From Micropterix aruncella (Eukaryota; Arthropoda; Insecta; Lepidoptera; Micropterigidae): a DNA stretch of 64,000 bases. A model generated the notes under the pieces. The model was given only the letters and a program-made list of their open reading frames with translations, did not search any database and was not told where the DNA came from. The stretch lies in assembly GCA_944548615.1 (NCBI GenBank), contig CALYMY010000061.1, forward strand, positions 124,001-188,000. Reading direction: 5' to 3'. Shown here one piece after another: positions 37,525 through 52,924 of the stretch (the first letter of the stretch is position 1; each line of letters starts with the position of its first letter). Both the position numbers and the translations under genes were made by a program.

Positions 37525-39392
37525 ATTTCGAAAAATGTGATTTTTTCATAACAATTTCTATGTTCAAAATGAAAGTTTATATAAAAAAATTCAAAATGTC
37601 AAAATTTCGAAAATGCCATTTCGTAGAGATTTCAAAGGCCTTCGTTCTGTCCGAACACCGTAACGCGTTAGGTTTACTCTATCTCGATTTATTTCGAAAA
37701 ATGTGATTTTTTCATAATAATTTCCAAGTTCAAAATGAAAGTTTATATAAAAATTTTCAAAATATCAAAATTTCAAAAATGCCATTTTGTAGAGCTTAAG
37801 CGGGGTGTCGATCTCGCCAAAGACCGCAACGCGGTAGGTTTACTCTATCTCGATTTATTTCGAAAAATGTGATTTTTTCATAACAATTTCTATGTTCAAA
37901 ATGAAAGTTTATATAAAATTTTTCAAAATGTCAAAATTTCGAAAATGCCATTTTGTAGAGATTACCAAGGTCGTCGTTCTGTCCGAACGCCGTAACGCTA
38001 TAGGTTTACTCTATCACGATCTTTTTCGAAAAATGTGATTTTTTCATAACAATTTCTATGTTTAAAATGAAATTTTATATAAAATTTTTCAAAATGTCAA
38101 AATTTCGAAAATGCCATTTTGTAGAGATTACCAAGGCCGTCGTTCTGTCCGAACGCCGTAACGCTATAGGTTTACTCTATCACGATCTTTTTCGAAAAAT
38201 GTGATTTTTTCATAATAATTTCTATGTTTAAAATGAAATTTTATATAAAATTTTTCAAAATGTCAAAATTTCAAAAATGCCATTTTGTAGAGCTTAAGCG
38301 GGGTGTCGATCTAGCCAAAGACCGCAACGCGGTAGGTTTACTCTATCACGGTCTTTTTCGAAAAATGTCATTTATTCATAACAATTTCTATGTTCAAAAT
38401 GAAAGTTTATATAAAAAATTTCAAAATGTCAAAATTTCGAAAATGCCATTTCGTAGAGATTACCAAGGCCGTGGTTCTGTCCGAACGCCGTAACGCTATA
38501 GGTTTACTCTATCACGATCTTTTTCGAAAAATGTGATTTTTTCATTATAATTTCTATGTTTAAAATGAAATTTTATATAAAATTTTTCAAAATGTCAAAA
38601 TTTCAAAAATGCCATTTTGTAGAGCTTAAGCGGGGTGTCGATCTCGCCAAAGACCGCAACGCGGTAGGTTTACTCTATCTCGATTTATTTCGAAAAATGT
38701 GATTTTTTCATAACAATTTCTATGTTCAAAATGAAAGTTTATATAAAAAATTTCAAAATGTCAAAATTTCGAAAATGCCATTTTGTAGAGATTACCAAGG
38801 CCGTCGTTCTGTCCGAACGCCGTAACCCTATAGGTTTACTCTATCACGATCTTTTTCGAAAAATGTGATTTTTTCATAACAATTTCTATGTTTAAAATGA
38901 AATTTTATATAAAATTTTTCAAAATGTCAAAATTTCGAAAATGCCATTTTGTAGAGATTACCAAGGCCGTCGTTCTGTCCGAACGCCGTAACCCTATAGG
39001 TTTACTCTATCACGATCTTTTTCGAAAAATATGATTTTTTCATAATAATTTCTATGTTTAAAATGAAATTTTATATAAAATTTTTCAAAAAGTCAAAATT
39101 TCAAAAATGCCATTTTGTAGAGCTTAAGCGGGGTGTCGATCTCGCCAAAGACCGCAACGCGGTAGGTTTACTCTATCTCGTTCTTTTGTGAAAAATGTGA
39201 TTTTTTCATAACAATTTCTATGTTCAAAATGAAAGTTTATATAAAAAATTTCAAAATGTCAAAATTTCGAAAATGCCATTTCGTAGAGATTTCAAAGGCC
39301 TTCGTTATGCCCAAACACCGTAACGCGTTTTATTTACTCTATCACGGTCTTTTTCGAAAAATGACATTTATTCATAACAATTTCTATGTTCA
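37525..39392 (+). repeat. 166-bp array, unit 9
   Basis: Standard 11 monomers plus stub. I noticed no private change. Confidence 0.95.
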
Positions 39393-40834
39393 GGAGTTCC
39401 CTCGTCGGGAGCCAACCCTGGGTGCAGCAGCCATGTCATGGTGGAACTTAGTAATTGCCATCATAATGGAATGCCTATACCAAATTTCACGTCTCTACGG
39501 TTGACCGTTGAGGAGTTCCCTCGTCGGGAGCCAACCCTGGGTGCAGCAGCCATGTCATGGTGGAACTTAGTAATTGCCATCATAATGGAATGCCTATACC
39601 AAATTTCACGTCTCTACGGTTGACCGTTGAGGAGTTCCCTCGTCGGGAGCCAACCCTGGGTGCAGCAGCGATGTCATGGTGGAACTTAGAAATTGCCGTC
39701 ATAATGGAATGCCTATACCAAATTTCACGTCTCTACGGTTGACCGTTGAGGAGTTCCCTCGTCGGGAGCCAACCCTGGGTGCAGCAGCCATGTCATGGTG
39801 GAACTTAGTAATTGCCATCATAATGGAATGCCTATACCAAATTTCACGTCTCTACGGTTGACCGTTGAGGAGTTCCCTCGTCGGGAGCCAACCCTGGGTG
39901 CAGCAGCCATGTCATGGTGGAACTTAGTAATTGCCATCACAATGGAATGCCTATACCAAATTTCACGTCTCTACGGTTGACCGTTGAGGAGTTCCCTCGT
40001 CGGGAGCCAACCCTGGGTGCAGCAGCCATGTCATGGTGGAACTTAGTAATTGCCATCATAATGGAATGCCTATACCAAATTTCACGTCTCTACGGTTGAC
40101 CGTTGAGGAGTTCCCTCGTCGGGAGCCAACCCTGGGTGCAGCAGCCATGTCATGGTGGAACTTAGTAATTGCCATCATAATGGAATGCCTATACCAAATT
40201 TCACGTCTCTACGGTTGACCGTTGAGGAGTTCCCTCGTCGGGAGCCAACCCTGGGTGCAGCAGCGATGTCATGGTGGAACTTAGAAATTGCCGTCATAAT
40301 GGAATGCCTATACCAAATTTCACGTCTCTACGGTTGACCGTTGAGGAGTTCCCTCGTCGGGAGCCAACCCTGGGTGCAGCAGCCATGTCATGGTGGAACT
40401 TAGTAATTGCCATCATAATGGAATGCCTATACCAAATTTCACGTCTCTACGGTTGACCGTTGAGGAGTTCCCTCGTCGGGAGCCAACCCTGGGTGCAGCA
40501 GCCATGTCATGGTGGAACTTAGTAATTGCCATCATAATGGAATGCCTATACCAAATTTCACGTCTCTACGGTTGACCGTTGAGGAGTTCCCTCGTCGGGA
40601 GCCAACCCTGGGTGCAGCAGCCATGTCATGGTGGAACTTAGTAATTGCCATCATAATGGAATGCCTATACCAAATTTCACGTCTCTACGGTTGACCGTTG
40701 AGAAGTTCCCTCGTCGGGAGCCAACCCTGGGTGCAGCAGCCATGTCATGGTGGAACTTAGTAATTGCCATCATAATGGAATGCCTATACCAAATTTCACG
40801 TCTCTACGGTTGACCGTTGAGGAGTTCCCTCGTC
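39393..40834 (+). repeat. 119-bp array, unit 10
   Basis: Twelve monomers plus stub. Private change in monomer 5: T to C at 39940 (CATCACAATGG). Confidence 0.96.
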
Positions 40835-41554
40835 CTTGTCACGTACCTCTTTCCGTAGGTTGTTTACTCCTTTTAATTCGTTTAACGCCTCGCGGGCAAT
40901 ATCTCTGGCTCTTTCCGGTATTTCTTCGAAATTCCGAAACGGCACTTCTATTTCTGTGGTCTCCATATTGTCTCTTCTCGTTGATCAAAGGCACTGAAAA
41001 TGAAAATGAAAAAGCACAGATTAAATAGTATTGAAAAGTAATTAAAGAAGAAGAAGAAGACGAGATAAAAAGCAGAAGCAATGAAATGAAAAGCGTTCTA
41101 AAACCCTACCTTTTGACACCTCGCTTGTGTGTATATGATAAAATAAAGAATATAATATTTAATTTATTAAACGAAGCCGCGGGAAAAATACTAAAACTCC
41201 CTTGGCTCGGATCGCTACTATTGAAAACAAACATCGTAAAATCGATAAATAAACTTTCGCAAGTATGACGAGGGCTGAAGTTACCATAGAAACAGAAATC
41301 GTTAAATCGATAAATATTCTATTGCGAGTCGGGCCACCGCCTGAGCTCGTTACTATGGAAACAAAACCGTTAAATCGATAAATCAATATACCTATACAGA
41401 TATTAAATCGTCTATAATTCCGTTAATATTACTCAGATTTGAAAATTAAAAGAAGCGTTAGATGCGCAAAGCAAAACTCTATTAGATAATAATAAACAGG
41501 GAGGACTATTGATGCCTTTTAGCGCAATAGCCCTCAAACGTCGGAAGCCAATTT
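40835..41554. repeat. Single-copy core, unit 10
   Basis: Exon-like fragment at 40847-40993 (minus), unchanged. Private change: T to C at 41109 (CCCTACC). Confidence 0.93.
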
Positions 41555-43422
41555 ATTTCGAAAAATGTGATTTTTTCATAACAATTTCTATGTTCAAAAT
41601 GAAAGTTTATATAAAAAAATTCAAAATGTCAAAATTTCGAAAATGCCATTTCGTAGAGATTTCAAAGGCCTTCGTTCTGTCCGAACACCGTAACGCGTTA
41701 GGTTTACTCTATCTCGATTTATTTCGAAAAATGTGATTTTTTCATAATAATTTCCAAGTTCAAAATGAAAGTTTATATAAAAATTTTCAAAATATCAAAA
41801 TTTCAAAAATGCCATTTTGTAGAGCTTAAGCGGGGTGTCGATCTCGCCAAAGACCGCAACGCGGTAGGTTTACTCTATCTCGATTTATTTCGAAAAATGT
41901 GATTTTTTCATAACAATTTCTATGTTCAAAATGAAAGTTTATATAAAATTTTTCAAAATGTCAAAATTTCGAAAATGCCATTTTGTAGAGATTACCAAGG
42001 TCGTCGTTCTGTCCGAACGCCGTAACGCTATAGGTTTACTCTATCACGATCTTTTTCGAAAAATGTGATTTTTTCATAACAATTTCTATGTTTAAAATGA
42101 AATTTTATATAAAATTTTTCAAAATGTCAAAATTTCGAAAATGCCATTTTGTAGAGATTACCAAGGCCGTCGTTCTGTCCGAACGCCGTAACGCTATAGG
42201 TTTACTCTATCACGATCTTTTTCGAAAAATGTGATTTTTTCATAATAATTTCTATGTTTAAAATGAAATTTTATATAAAATTTTTCAAAATGTCAAAATT
42301 TCAAAAATGCCATTTTGTAGAGCTTAAGCGGGGTGTCGATCTAGCCAAAGACCGCAACGCGGTAGGTTTACTCTATCACGGTCTTTTTCGAAAAATGTCA
42401 TTTATTCATAACAATTTCTATGTTCAAAATGAAAGTTTATATAAAAAATTTCAAAATGTCAAAATTTCGAAAATGCCATTTCGTAGAGATTACCAAGGCC
42501 GTGGTTCTGTCCGAACGCCGTAACGCTATAGGTTTACTCTATCACGATCTTTTTCGAAAAATGTGATTTTTTCATTATAATTTCTATGTTTAAAATGAAA
42601 TTTTATATAAAATTTTTCAAAATGTCAAAATTTCAAAAATGCCATTTTGTAGAGCTTAAGCGGGGTGTCGATCTCGCCAAAGACCGCAACGCGGTAGGTT
42701 TACTCTATCTCGATTTATTTCGAAAAATGTGATTTTTTCATAACAATTTCTATGTTCAAAATGAAAGTTTATATAAAAAATTTCAAAATGTCAAAATTTC
42801 GAAAATGCCATTTTGTAGAGATTACCAAGGCCGTCGTTCTGTCCGAACGCCGTAACCCTATAGGTTTACTCTATCACGATCTTTTTCGAAAAATGTGATT
42901 TTTTCATAACAATTTCTATGTTTAAAATGAAATTTTATATAAAATTTTTCAAAATGTCAAAATTTCGAAAATGCCATTTTGTAGAGATTACCAAGGCCGT
43001 CGTTCTGTCCGAACGCCGTAACCCTATAGGTTTACTCTATCACGATCTTTTTCGAAAAATATGATTTTTTCATAATAATTTCTATGTTTAAAATGAAATT
43101 TTATATAAAATTTTTCAAAAAGTCAAAATTTCAAAAATGCCATTTTGTAGAGCTTAAGCGGGGTGTCGATCTCGCCAAAGACCGCAACGCGGTAGGTTTA
43201 CTCTATCTCGTTCTTTTGTGAAAAATGTGATTTTTTCATAACAATTTCTATGTTCAAAATGAAAGTTTATATAAAAAATTTCAAAATGTCAAAATTTCGA
43301 AAATGCCATTTCGTAGAGATTTCAAAGGCCTTCGTTATGCCCAAACACCGTAACGCGTTTTATTTACTCTATCACGGTCTTTTTCGAAAAATGACATTTA
43401 TTCATAACAATTTCTATGTTCA
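41555..43422 (+). repeat. 166-bp array, unit 10
   Basis: Standard 11 monomers plus stub. I noticed no private change. Confidence 0.95.
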
Positions 43423-44864
43423 GGAGTTCCCTCGTCGGGAGCCAACCCTGGGTGCAGCAGCCATGTCATGGTGGAACTTAGTAATTGCCATCATAATGGA
43501 ATGCCTATACCAAATTTCACGTCTCTACGGTTGACCGTTGAGGAGTTCCCTCGTCGGGAGCCAACCCTGGGTGCAGCAGCCATGTCATGGTGGAACTTAG
43601 TAATTGCCATCATAATGGAATGCCTATACCAAATTTCACGTCTCTACGGTTGACCGTTGAGGAGTTCCCTCGTCGGGAGCCAACCCTGGGTGCAGCAGCG
43701 ATGTCATGGTGGAACTTAGAAATTGCCGTCATAATGGAATGCCTATACCAAATTTCACGTCTCTACGGTTGACCGTTGAGGAGTTCCCTCGTCGGGAGCC
43801 AACCCTGGGTGCAGCAGCCATGTCATGGTGGAACTTAGTAATTGCCATCATAATGGAATGCCTATACCAAATTTCACGTCTCTACGGTTGACCGTTGAGG
43901 AGTTCCCTCGTCGGGAGCCAACCCTGGGTGCAGCAGCCATGTCATGGTGGAACTTAGTAATTGCCATCATAATGGAATGCCTATACCAAATTTCACGTCT
44001 CTACGGTTGACCGTTGAGGAGTTCCCTCGTCGGGAGCCAACCCTGGGTGCAGCAGCCATGTCATGGTGGAACTTAGTAATTGCCATCATAATGGAATGCC
44101 TATACCAAATTTCACGTCTCTACGGTTGACCGTTGAGGAGTTCCCTCGTCGGGAGCCAACCCTGGGTGCAGCAGCCATGTCATGGTGGAACTTAGTAATT
44201 GCCATCATAATGGAATGCCTATACCAAATTTCACGTCTCTACGGTTGACCGTTGAGGAGTTCCCTCGTCGGGAGCCAACCCTGGGTGCAGCAGCGATGTC
44301 ATGGTGGAACTTAGAAATTGCCGTCATAATGGAATGCCTATACCAAATTTCACGTCTCTACGGTTGACCGTTGAGGAGTTCCCTCGTCGGGAGCCAACCC
44401 TGGGTGCAGCAGCCATGTCATGGTGGAACTTAGTAATTGCCATCATAATGGAATGCCTATACCAAATTTCACGTCTCTACGGTTGACCGTTGAGGAGTTC
44501 CCTCGTCGGGAGCCAACCCTGGGTGCAGCAGCCATGTCATGGTGGAACTTAGTAATTGCCATCATAATGGAATGCCTATACCAAATTTCACGTCTCTACG
44601 GTTGACCGTTGAGGAGTTCCCTCGTCGGGAGCCAACCCTGGGTGCAGCAGCCATGTCATGGTGGAACTTAGTAATTGCCATCATAATGGAATGCCTATAC
44701 CAAATTTCACGTCTCTACGGTTGACCGTTGAGAAGTTCCCTCGTCGGGAGCCAACCCTGGGTGCAGCAGCCATGTCATGGTGGAACTTAGTAATTGCCAT
44801 CATAATGGAATGCCTATACCAAATTTCACGTCTCTACGGTTGACCGTTGAGGAGTTCCCTCGTC
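43423..44864 (+). repeat. 119-bp array, unit 11
   Basis: Twelve monomers plus stub, with the standard variant pattern. Confidence 0.96.
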
Positions 44865-45584
44865 CTTGTCACGTACCTCTTTCCGTAGGTTGTTTACTCC
44901 TTTTAATTCGTTTAACGCCTCGCGGGCAATATCTCTGGCTCTTTCCGGTATTTCTTCGAAATTCCGAAACGGCACTTCTATTTCTGTGGTCTCCATATTG
45001 TCTCTTCTCGTTGATCAAAGGCACTGAAAATGAAAATGAAAAAGCACAGATTAAATAGTATTGAAAAGTAATTAAAGAAGAAGAAGAAGACGAGATAAAA
45101 AGCAGAAGCAATGAAATGAAAAGCGTTCTAAAACCCTATCTTTTGACACCTCGCTTGTGTGTATATGATAAAATAAAGAATATAATATTTAATTTATTAA
45201 ACGAAGCCGCGGGAAAAATACTAAAACTCCCTTGGCTCGGATCGCTACTATTGAAAACAAACATCGTAAAATCGATAAATAAACTTTCGCAAGTATGACG
45301 AGGGCTGAAGTTACCATAGAAACAGAAATCGTTAAATCGATAAATATTCTATTGCGAGTCGGGCCACCGCCTGAGCTCGTTACTATGGAAACAAAACCGT
45401 TAAATCGATAAATCAATATACCTATACAGATATTAAATCGTCTATAATTCCGTTAATATTACTCAGATTTGAAAATTAAATGAAGCGTTAGATGCGCAAA
45501 GCAAAACTCTATTAGATAATAATAAACAGGGAGGACTATTGATGCCTTTTAGCGCAATAGCCCTCAAACGTCGGAAGCCAATTT
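44865..45584. repeat. Single-copy core, unit 11
   Basis: Exon-like fragment at 44877-45023 (minus), unchanged. Private change: A to T at 45481. Confidence 0.93.
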
Positions 45585-47452
45585 ATTTCGAAAAATGTGA
45601 TTTTTTCATAACAATTTCTATGTTCAAAATGAAAGTTTATATAAAAAAATTCAAAATGTCAAAATTTCGAAAATGCCATTTCGTAGAGATTTCAAAGGCC
45701 TTCGTTCTGTCCGAACACCGTAACGCGTTAGGTTTACTCTATCTCGATTTATTTCGAAAAATGTGATTTTTTCATAATAATTTCCAAGTTCAAAATGAAA
45801 GTTTATATAAAAATTTTCAAAATATCAAAATTTCAAAAATGCCATTTTGTAGAGCTTAAGCGGGGTGTCGATCTCGCCAAAGACCGCAACGCGGTAGGTT
45901 TACTCTATCTCGATTTATTTCGAAAAATGTGATTTTTTCATAACAATTTCTATGTTCAAAATGAAAGTTTATATAAAATTTTTCAAAATGTCAAAATTTC
46001 GAAAATGCCATTTTGTAGAGATTACCAAGGTCGTCGTTCTGTCCGAACGCCGTAACGCTATAGGTTTACTCTATCACGATCTTTTTCGAAAAATGTGATT
46101 TTTTCATAACAATTTCTATGTTTAAAATGAAATTTTATATAAAATTTTTCAAAATGTCAAAATTTCGAAAATGCCATTTTGTAGAGATTACCAAGGCCGT
46201 CGTTCTGTCCGAACGCCGTAACGCTATAGGTTTACTCTATCACGATCTTTTTCGAAAAATGTGATTTTTTCATAATAATTTCTATGTTTAAAATGAAATT
46301 TTATATAAAATTTTTCAAAATGTCAAAATTTCAAAAATGCCATTTTGTAGAGCTTAAGCGGGGTGTCGATCTAGCCAAAGACCGCAACGCGGTAGGTTTA
46401 CTCTATCACGGTCTTTTTCGAAAAATGTCATTTATTCATAACAATTTCTATGTTCAAAATGAAAGTTTATATAAAAAATTTCAAAATGTCAAAATTTCGA
46501 AAATGCCATTTCGTAGAGATTACCAAGGCCGTGGTTCTGTCCGAACGCCGTAACGCTATAGGTTTACTCTATCACGATCTTTTTCGAAAAATGTGATTTT
46601 TTCATTATAATTTCTATGTTTAAAATGAAATTTTATATAAAATTTTTCAAAATGTCAAAATTTCAAAAATGCCATTTTGTAGAGCTTAAGCGGGGTGTCG
46701 ATCTCGCCAAAGACCGCAACGCGGTAGGTTTACTCTATCTCGATTTATTTCGAAAAATGTGATTTTTTCATAACAATTTCTATGTTCAAAATGAAAGTTT
46801 ATATAAAAAATTTCAAAATGTCAAAATTTCGAAAATGCCATTTTGTAGAGATTACCAAGGCCGTCGTTCTGTCCGAACGCCGTAACCCTATAGGTTTACT
46901 CTATCACGATCTTTTTCGAAAAATGTGATTTTTTCATAACAATTTCTATGTTTAAAATGAAATTTTATATAAAATTTTTCAAAATGTCAAAATTTCGAAA
47001 ATGCCATTTTGTAGAGATTACCAAGGCCGTCGTTCTGTCCGAACGCCGTAACCCTATAGGTTTACTCTATCACGATCTTTTTCGAAAAATATGATTTTTT
47101 CATAATAATTTCTATGTTTAAAATGAAATTTTATATAAAATTTTTCAAAAAGTCAAAATTTCAAAAATGCCATTTTGTAGAGCTTAAGCGGGGTGTCGAT
47201 CTCGCCAAAGACCGCAACGCGGTAGGTTTACTCTATCTCGTTCTTTTGTGAAAAATGTGATTTTTTCATAACAATTTCTATGTTCAAAATGAAAGTTTAT
47301 ATAAAAAATTTCAAAATGTCAAAATTTCGAAAATGCCATTTCGTAGAGATTTCAAAGGCCTTCGTTATGCCCAAACACCGTAACGCGTTTTATTTACTCT
47401 ATCACGGTCTTTTTCGAAAAATGACATTTATTCATAACAATTTCTATGTTCA
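45585..47452 (+). repeat. 166-bp array, unit 11
   Basis: Standard 11 monomers plus stub. I noticed no private change. Confidence 0.95.
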
Positions 47453-48894
47453 GGAGTTCCCTCGTCGGGAGCCAACCCTGGGTGCAGCAGCCATGTCATG
47501 GTGGAACTTAGTAATTGCCATCATAATGGAATGCCTATACCAAATTTCACGTCTCTACGGTTGACCGTTGAGGAGTTCCCTCGTCGGGAGCCAACCCTGG
47601 GTGCAGCAGCCATGTCATGGTGGAACTTAGTAATTGCCATCATAATGGAATGCCTATACCAAATTTCACGTCTCTACGGTTGACCGTTGAGGAGTTCCCT
47701 CGTCGGGAGCCAACCCTGGGTGCAGCAGCGATGTCATGGTGGAACTTAGAAATTGCCGTCATAATGGAATGCCTATACCAAATTTCACGTCTCTACGGTT
47801 GACCGTTGAGGAGTTCCCTCGTCGGGAGCCAACCCTGGGTGCAGCAGCCATGTCATGGTGGAACTTAGTAATTGCCATCATAATGGAATGCCTATACCAA
47901 ATTTCACGTCTCTACGGTTGACCGTTGAGGAGTTCCCTCGTCGGGAGCCAACCCTGGGTGCAGCAGCCATGTCATGGTGGAACTTAGTAATTGCCATCAT
48001 AATGGAATGCCTATACCAAATTTCACGTCTCTACGGTTGACCGTTGAGGAGTTCCCTCGTCGGGAGCCAACCCTGGGTGCAGCAGCCATGTCATGGTGGA
48101 ACTTAGTAATTGCCATCATAATGGAATGCCTATACCAAATTTCACGTCTCTACGGTTGACCGTTGAGGAGTTCCCTCGTCGGGAGCCAACCCTGGGTGCA
48201 GCAGCCATGTCATGGTGGAACTTAGTAATTGCCATCATAATGGAATGCCTATACCAAATTTCACGTCTCTACGGTTGACCGTTGAGGAGTTCCCTCGTCG
48301 GGAGCCAACCCTGGGTGCAGCAGCGATGTCATGGTGGAACTTAGAAATTGCCGTCATAATGGAATGCCTATACCAAATTTCACGTCTCTACGGTTGACCG
48401 TTGAGGAGTTCCCTCGTCGGGAGCCAACCCTGGGTGCAGCAGCCATGTCATGGTGGAACTTAGTAATTGCCATCATAATGGAATGCCTATACCAAATTTC
48501 ACGTCTCTACGGTTGACCGTTGAGGAGTTCCCTCGTCGGGAGCCAACCCTGGGTGCAGCAGCCATGTCATGGTGGAACTTAGTAATTGCCATCATAATGG
48601 AATGCCTATACCAAATTTCACGTCTCTACGGTTGACCGTTGAGGAGTTCCCTCGTCGGGAGCCAACCCTGGGTGCAGCAGCCATGTCATGGTGGAACTTA
48701 GTAATTGCCATCATAATGGAATGCCTATACCAAATTTCACGTCTCTACGGTTGACCGTTGAGAAGTTCCCTCGTCGGGAGCCAACCCTGGGTGCAGCAGC
48801 CATGTCATGGTGGAACTTAGTAATTGCCATCATAATGGAATGCCTATACCAAATTTCACGTCTCTACGGTTGACCGTTGAGGAGTTCCCTCGTC
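47453..48894 (+). repeat. 119-bp array, unit 12
   Basis: Twelve monomers plus stub, with the standard variant pattern. Confidence 0.96.
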
Positions 48895-49614
48895 CTTGTC
48901 ACGTACCTCTTTCCGTAGGTTGTTTACTCCTTTTAATTCGTTTAACGCCTCGCGGGCAATATCTCTGGCTCTTTCCGGTATTTCTTCGAAATTCCGAAAC
49001 GGCACTTCTATTTCTGTGGTCTCCATATTGTCTCTTCTCGTTGATCAAAGGCACTGAAAATGAAAATGAAAAAGCACAGATTAAATAGTATTGAAAAGTA
49101 ATTAAAGAAGAAGAAGAAGACGAGATAAAAAGCAGAAGCAATGAAATGAAAAGCGTTCTAAAACCCTATCTTTTGACACCTCGCTTGTGTGTATATGATA
49201 AAATAAAGAATATAATATTTAATTTATTAAACGAAGCCGCGGGAAAAATACTAAAACTCCCTTGGCTCGGATCGCTACTATTGAAAACAAACATCGTAAA
49301 ATCGATAAATAAACTTTCGCAAGTATGACGAGGGCTGAAGTTACCATAGAAACAGAAATCGTTAAATCGATAAATATTCTATTGCGAGTCGGGCCACCGC
49401 CTGAGCTCGTTACTATGGAAACAAAACCGTTAAATCGATAAATCAATATACCTATACAGATATTAAATCGTCTATAATTCCGTTAATATTACTCAGATTT
49501 GAAAATTAAAAGAAGCGTTAGATGCGCAAAGCAAAACTCTATTAGATAATAATAAACAGGGAGGACTATTGATGCCTTTTAGCGCAATAGCCCTCAAACG
49601 TCGGAAGCCAATTT
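48895..49614. repeat. Single-copy core, unit 12
   Basis: Exon-like fragment at 48907-49053 (minus). I noticed no difference from unit 1. Confidence 0.93.
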
Positions 49615-51482
49615 ATTTCGAAAAATGTGATTTTTTCATAACAATTTCTATGTTCAAAATGAAAGTTTATATAAAAAAATTCAAAATGTCAAAATTTCGA
49701 AAATGCCATTTCGTAGAGATTTCAAAGGCCTTCGTTCTGTCCGAACACCGTAACGCGTTAGGTTTACTCTATCTCGATTTATTTCGAAAAATGTGATTTT
49801 TTCATAATAATTTCCAAGTTCAAAATGAAAGTTTATATAAAAATTTTCAAAATATCAAAATTTCAAAAATGCCATTTTGTAGAGCTTAAGCGGGGTGTCG
49901 ATCTCGCCAAAGACCGCAACGCGGTAGGTTTACTCTATCTCGATTTATTTCGAAAAATGTGATTTTTTCATAACAATTTCTATGTTCAAAATGAAAGTTT
50001 ATATAAAATTTTTCAAAATGTCAAAATTTCGAAAATGCCATTTTGTAGAGATTACCAAGGTCGTCGTTCTGTCCGAACGCCGTAACGCTATAGGTTTACT
50101 CTATCACGATCTTTTTCGAAAAATGTGATTTTTTCATAACAATTTCTATGTTTAAAATGAAATTTTATATAAAATTTTTCAAAATGTCAAAATTTCGAAA
50201 ATGCCATTTTGTAGAGATTACCAAGGCCGTCGTTCTGTCCGAACGCCGTAACGCTATAGGTTTACTCTATCACGATCTTTTTCGAAAAATGTGATTTTTT
50301 CATAATAATTTCTATGTTTAAAATGAAATTTTATATAAAATTTTTCAAAATGTCAAAATTTCAAAAATGCCATTTTGTAGAGCTTAAGCGGGGTGTCGAT
50401 CTAGCCAAAGACCGCAACGCGGTAGGTTTACTCTATCACGGTCTTTTTCGAAAAATGTCATTTATTCATAACAATTTCTATGTTCAAAATGAAAGTTTAT
50501 ATAAAAAATTTCAAAATGTCAAAATTTCGAAAATGCCATTTCGTAGAGATTACCAAGGCCGTTGTTCTGTCCGAACGCCGTAACGCTATAGGTTTACTCT
50601 ATCACGATCTTTTTCGAAAAATGTGATTTTTTCATTATAATTTCTATGTTTAAAATGAAATTTTATATAAAATTTTTCAAAATGTCAAAATTTCAAAAAT
50701 GCCATTTTGTAGAGCTTAAGCGGGGTGTCGATCTCGCCAAAGACCGCAACGCGGTAGGTTTACTCTATCTCGATTTATTTCGAAAAATGTGATTTTTTCA
50801 TAACAATTTCTATGTTCAAAATGAAAGTTTATATAAAAAATTTCAAAATGTCAAAATTTCGAAAATGCCATTTTGTAGAGATTACCAAGGCCGTCGTTCT
50901 GTCCGAACGCCGTAACCCTATAGGTTTACTCTATCACGATCTTTTTCGAAAAATGTGATTTTTTCATAACAATTTCTATGTTTAAAATGAAATTTTATAT
51001 AAAATTTTTCAAAATGTCAAAATTTCGAAAATGCCATTTTGTAGAGATTACCAAGGCCGTCGTTCTGTCCGAACGCCGTAACCCTATAGGTTTACTCTAT
51101 CACGATTTTTTTCGAAAAATATGATTTTTTCATAATAATTTCTATGTTTAAAATGAAATTTTATATAAAATTTTTCAAAAAGTCAAAATTTCAAAAATGC
51201 CATTTTGTAGAGCTTAAGCGGGGTGTCGATCTCGCCAAAGACCGCAACGCGGTAGGTTTACTCTATCTCGTTCTTTTGTGAAAAATGTGATTTTTTCATA
51301 ACAATTTCTATGTTCAAAATGAAAGTTTATATAAAAAATTTCAAAATGTCAAAATTTCGAAAATGCCATTTCGTAGAGATTTCAAAGGCCTTCGTTATGC
51401 CCAAACACCGTAACGCGTTTTATTTACTCTATCACGGTCTTTTTCGAAAAATGACATTTATTCATAACAATTTCTATGTTCA
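49615..51482 (+). repeat. 166-bp array, unit 12
   Basis: Standard 11 monomers plus stub. Private changes: G to T at 50563 and C to T at 51107. Confidence 0.95.
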
Positions 51483-52924
51483 GGAGTTCCCTCGTCGGGA
51501 GCCAACCCTGGGTGCAGCAGCCATGTCATGGTGGAACTTAGTAATTGCCATCATAATGGAATGCCTATACCAAATTTCACGTCTCTACGGTTGACCGTTG
51601 AGGAGTTCCCTCGTCGGGAGCCAACCCTGGGTGCAGCAGCCATGTCATGGTGGAACTTAGTAATTGCCATCATAATGGAATGCCTATACCAAATTTCACG
51701 TCTCTACGGTTGACCGTTGAGGAGTTCCCTCGTCGGGAGCCAACCCTGGGTGCAGCAGCGATGTCATGGTGGAACTTAGAAATTGCCGTCATAATGGAAT
51801 GCCTATACCAAATTTCACGTCTCTACGGTTGACCGTTGAGGAGTTCCCTCGTCGGGAGCCAACCCTGGGTGCAGCAGCCATGTCATGGTGGAACTTAGTA
51901 ATTGCCATCATAATGGAATGCCTATACCAAATTTCACGTCTCTACGGTTGACCGTTGAGGAGTTCCCTCGTCGGGAGCCAACCCTGGGTGCAGCAGCCAT
52001 GTCATGGTGGAACTTAGTAATTGCCATCATAATGGAATGCCTATACCAAATTTCACGTCTCTACGGTTGACCGTTGAGGAGTTCCCTCGTCGGGAGCCAA
52101 CCCTGGGTGCAGCAGCCATGTCATGGTGGAACTTAGTAATTGCCATCATAATGGAATGCCTATACCAAATTTCACGTCTCTACGGTTGACCGTTGAGGAG
52201 TTCCCTCGTCGGGAGCCAACCCTGGGTGCAGCAGCCATGTCATGGTGGAACTTAGTAATTGCCATCATAATGGAATGCCTATACCAAATTTCACGTCTCT
52301 ACGGTTGACCGTTGAGGAGTTCCCTCGTCGGGAGCCAACCCTGGGTGCAGCAGCGATGTCATGGTGGAACTTAGAAATTGCCGTCATAATGGAATGCCTA
52401 TACCAAATTTCACGTCTCTACGGTTGACCGTTGAGGAGTTCCCTCGTCGGGAGCCAACCCTGGGTGCAGCAGCCATGTCATGGTGGAACTTAGTAATTGC
52501 CATCATAATGGAATGCCTATACCAAATTTCACGTCTCTACGGTTGACCGTTGAGGAGTTCCCTCGTCGGGAGCCAACCCTGGGTGCAGCAGCCATGTCAT
52601 GGTGGAACTTAGTAATTGCCATCATAATGGAATGCCTATACCAAATTTCACGTCTCTACGGTTGACCGTTGAGGAGTTCCCTCGTCGGGAGCCAACCCTG
52701 GGTGCAGCAGCCATGTCATGGTGGAACTTAGTAATTGCCATCATAATGGAATGCCTATACCAAATTTCACGTCTCTACGGTTGACCGTTGAGAAGTTCCC
52801 TCGTCGGGAGCCAACCCTGGGTGCAGCAGCCATGTCATGGTGGAACTTAGTAATTGCCATCATAATGGAATGCCTATACCAAATTTCACGTCTCTACGGT
52901 TGACCGTTGAGGAGTTCCCTCGTC
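51483..52924 (+). repeat. 119-bp array, unit 13
   Basis: Twelve monomers plus stub, with the standard variant pattern. Confidence 0.96.
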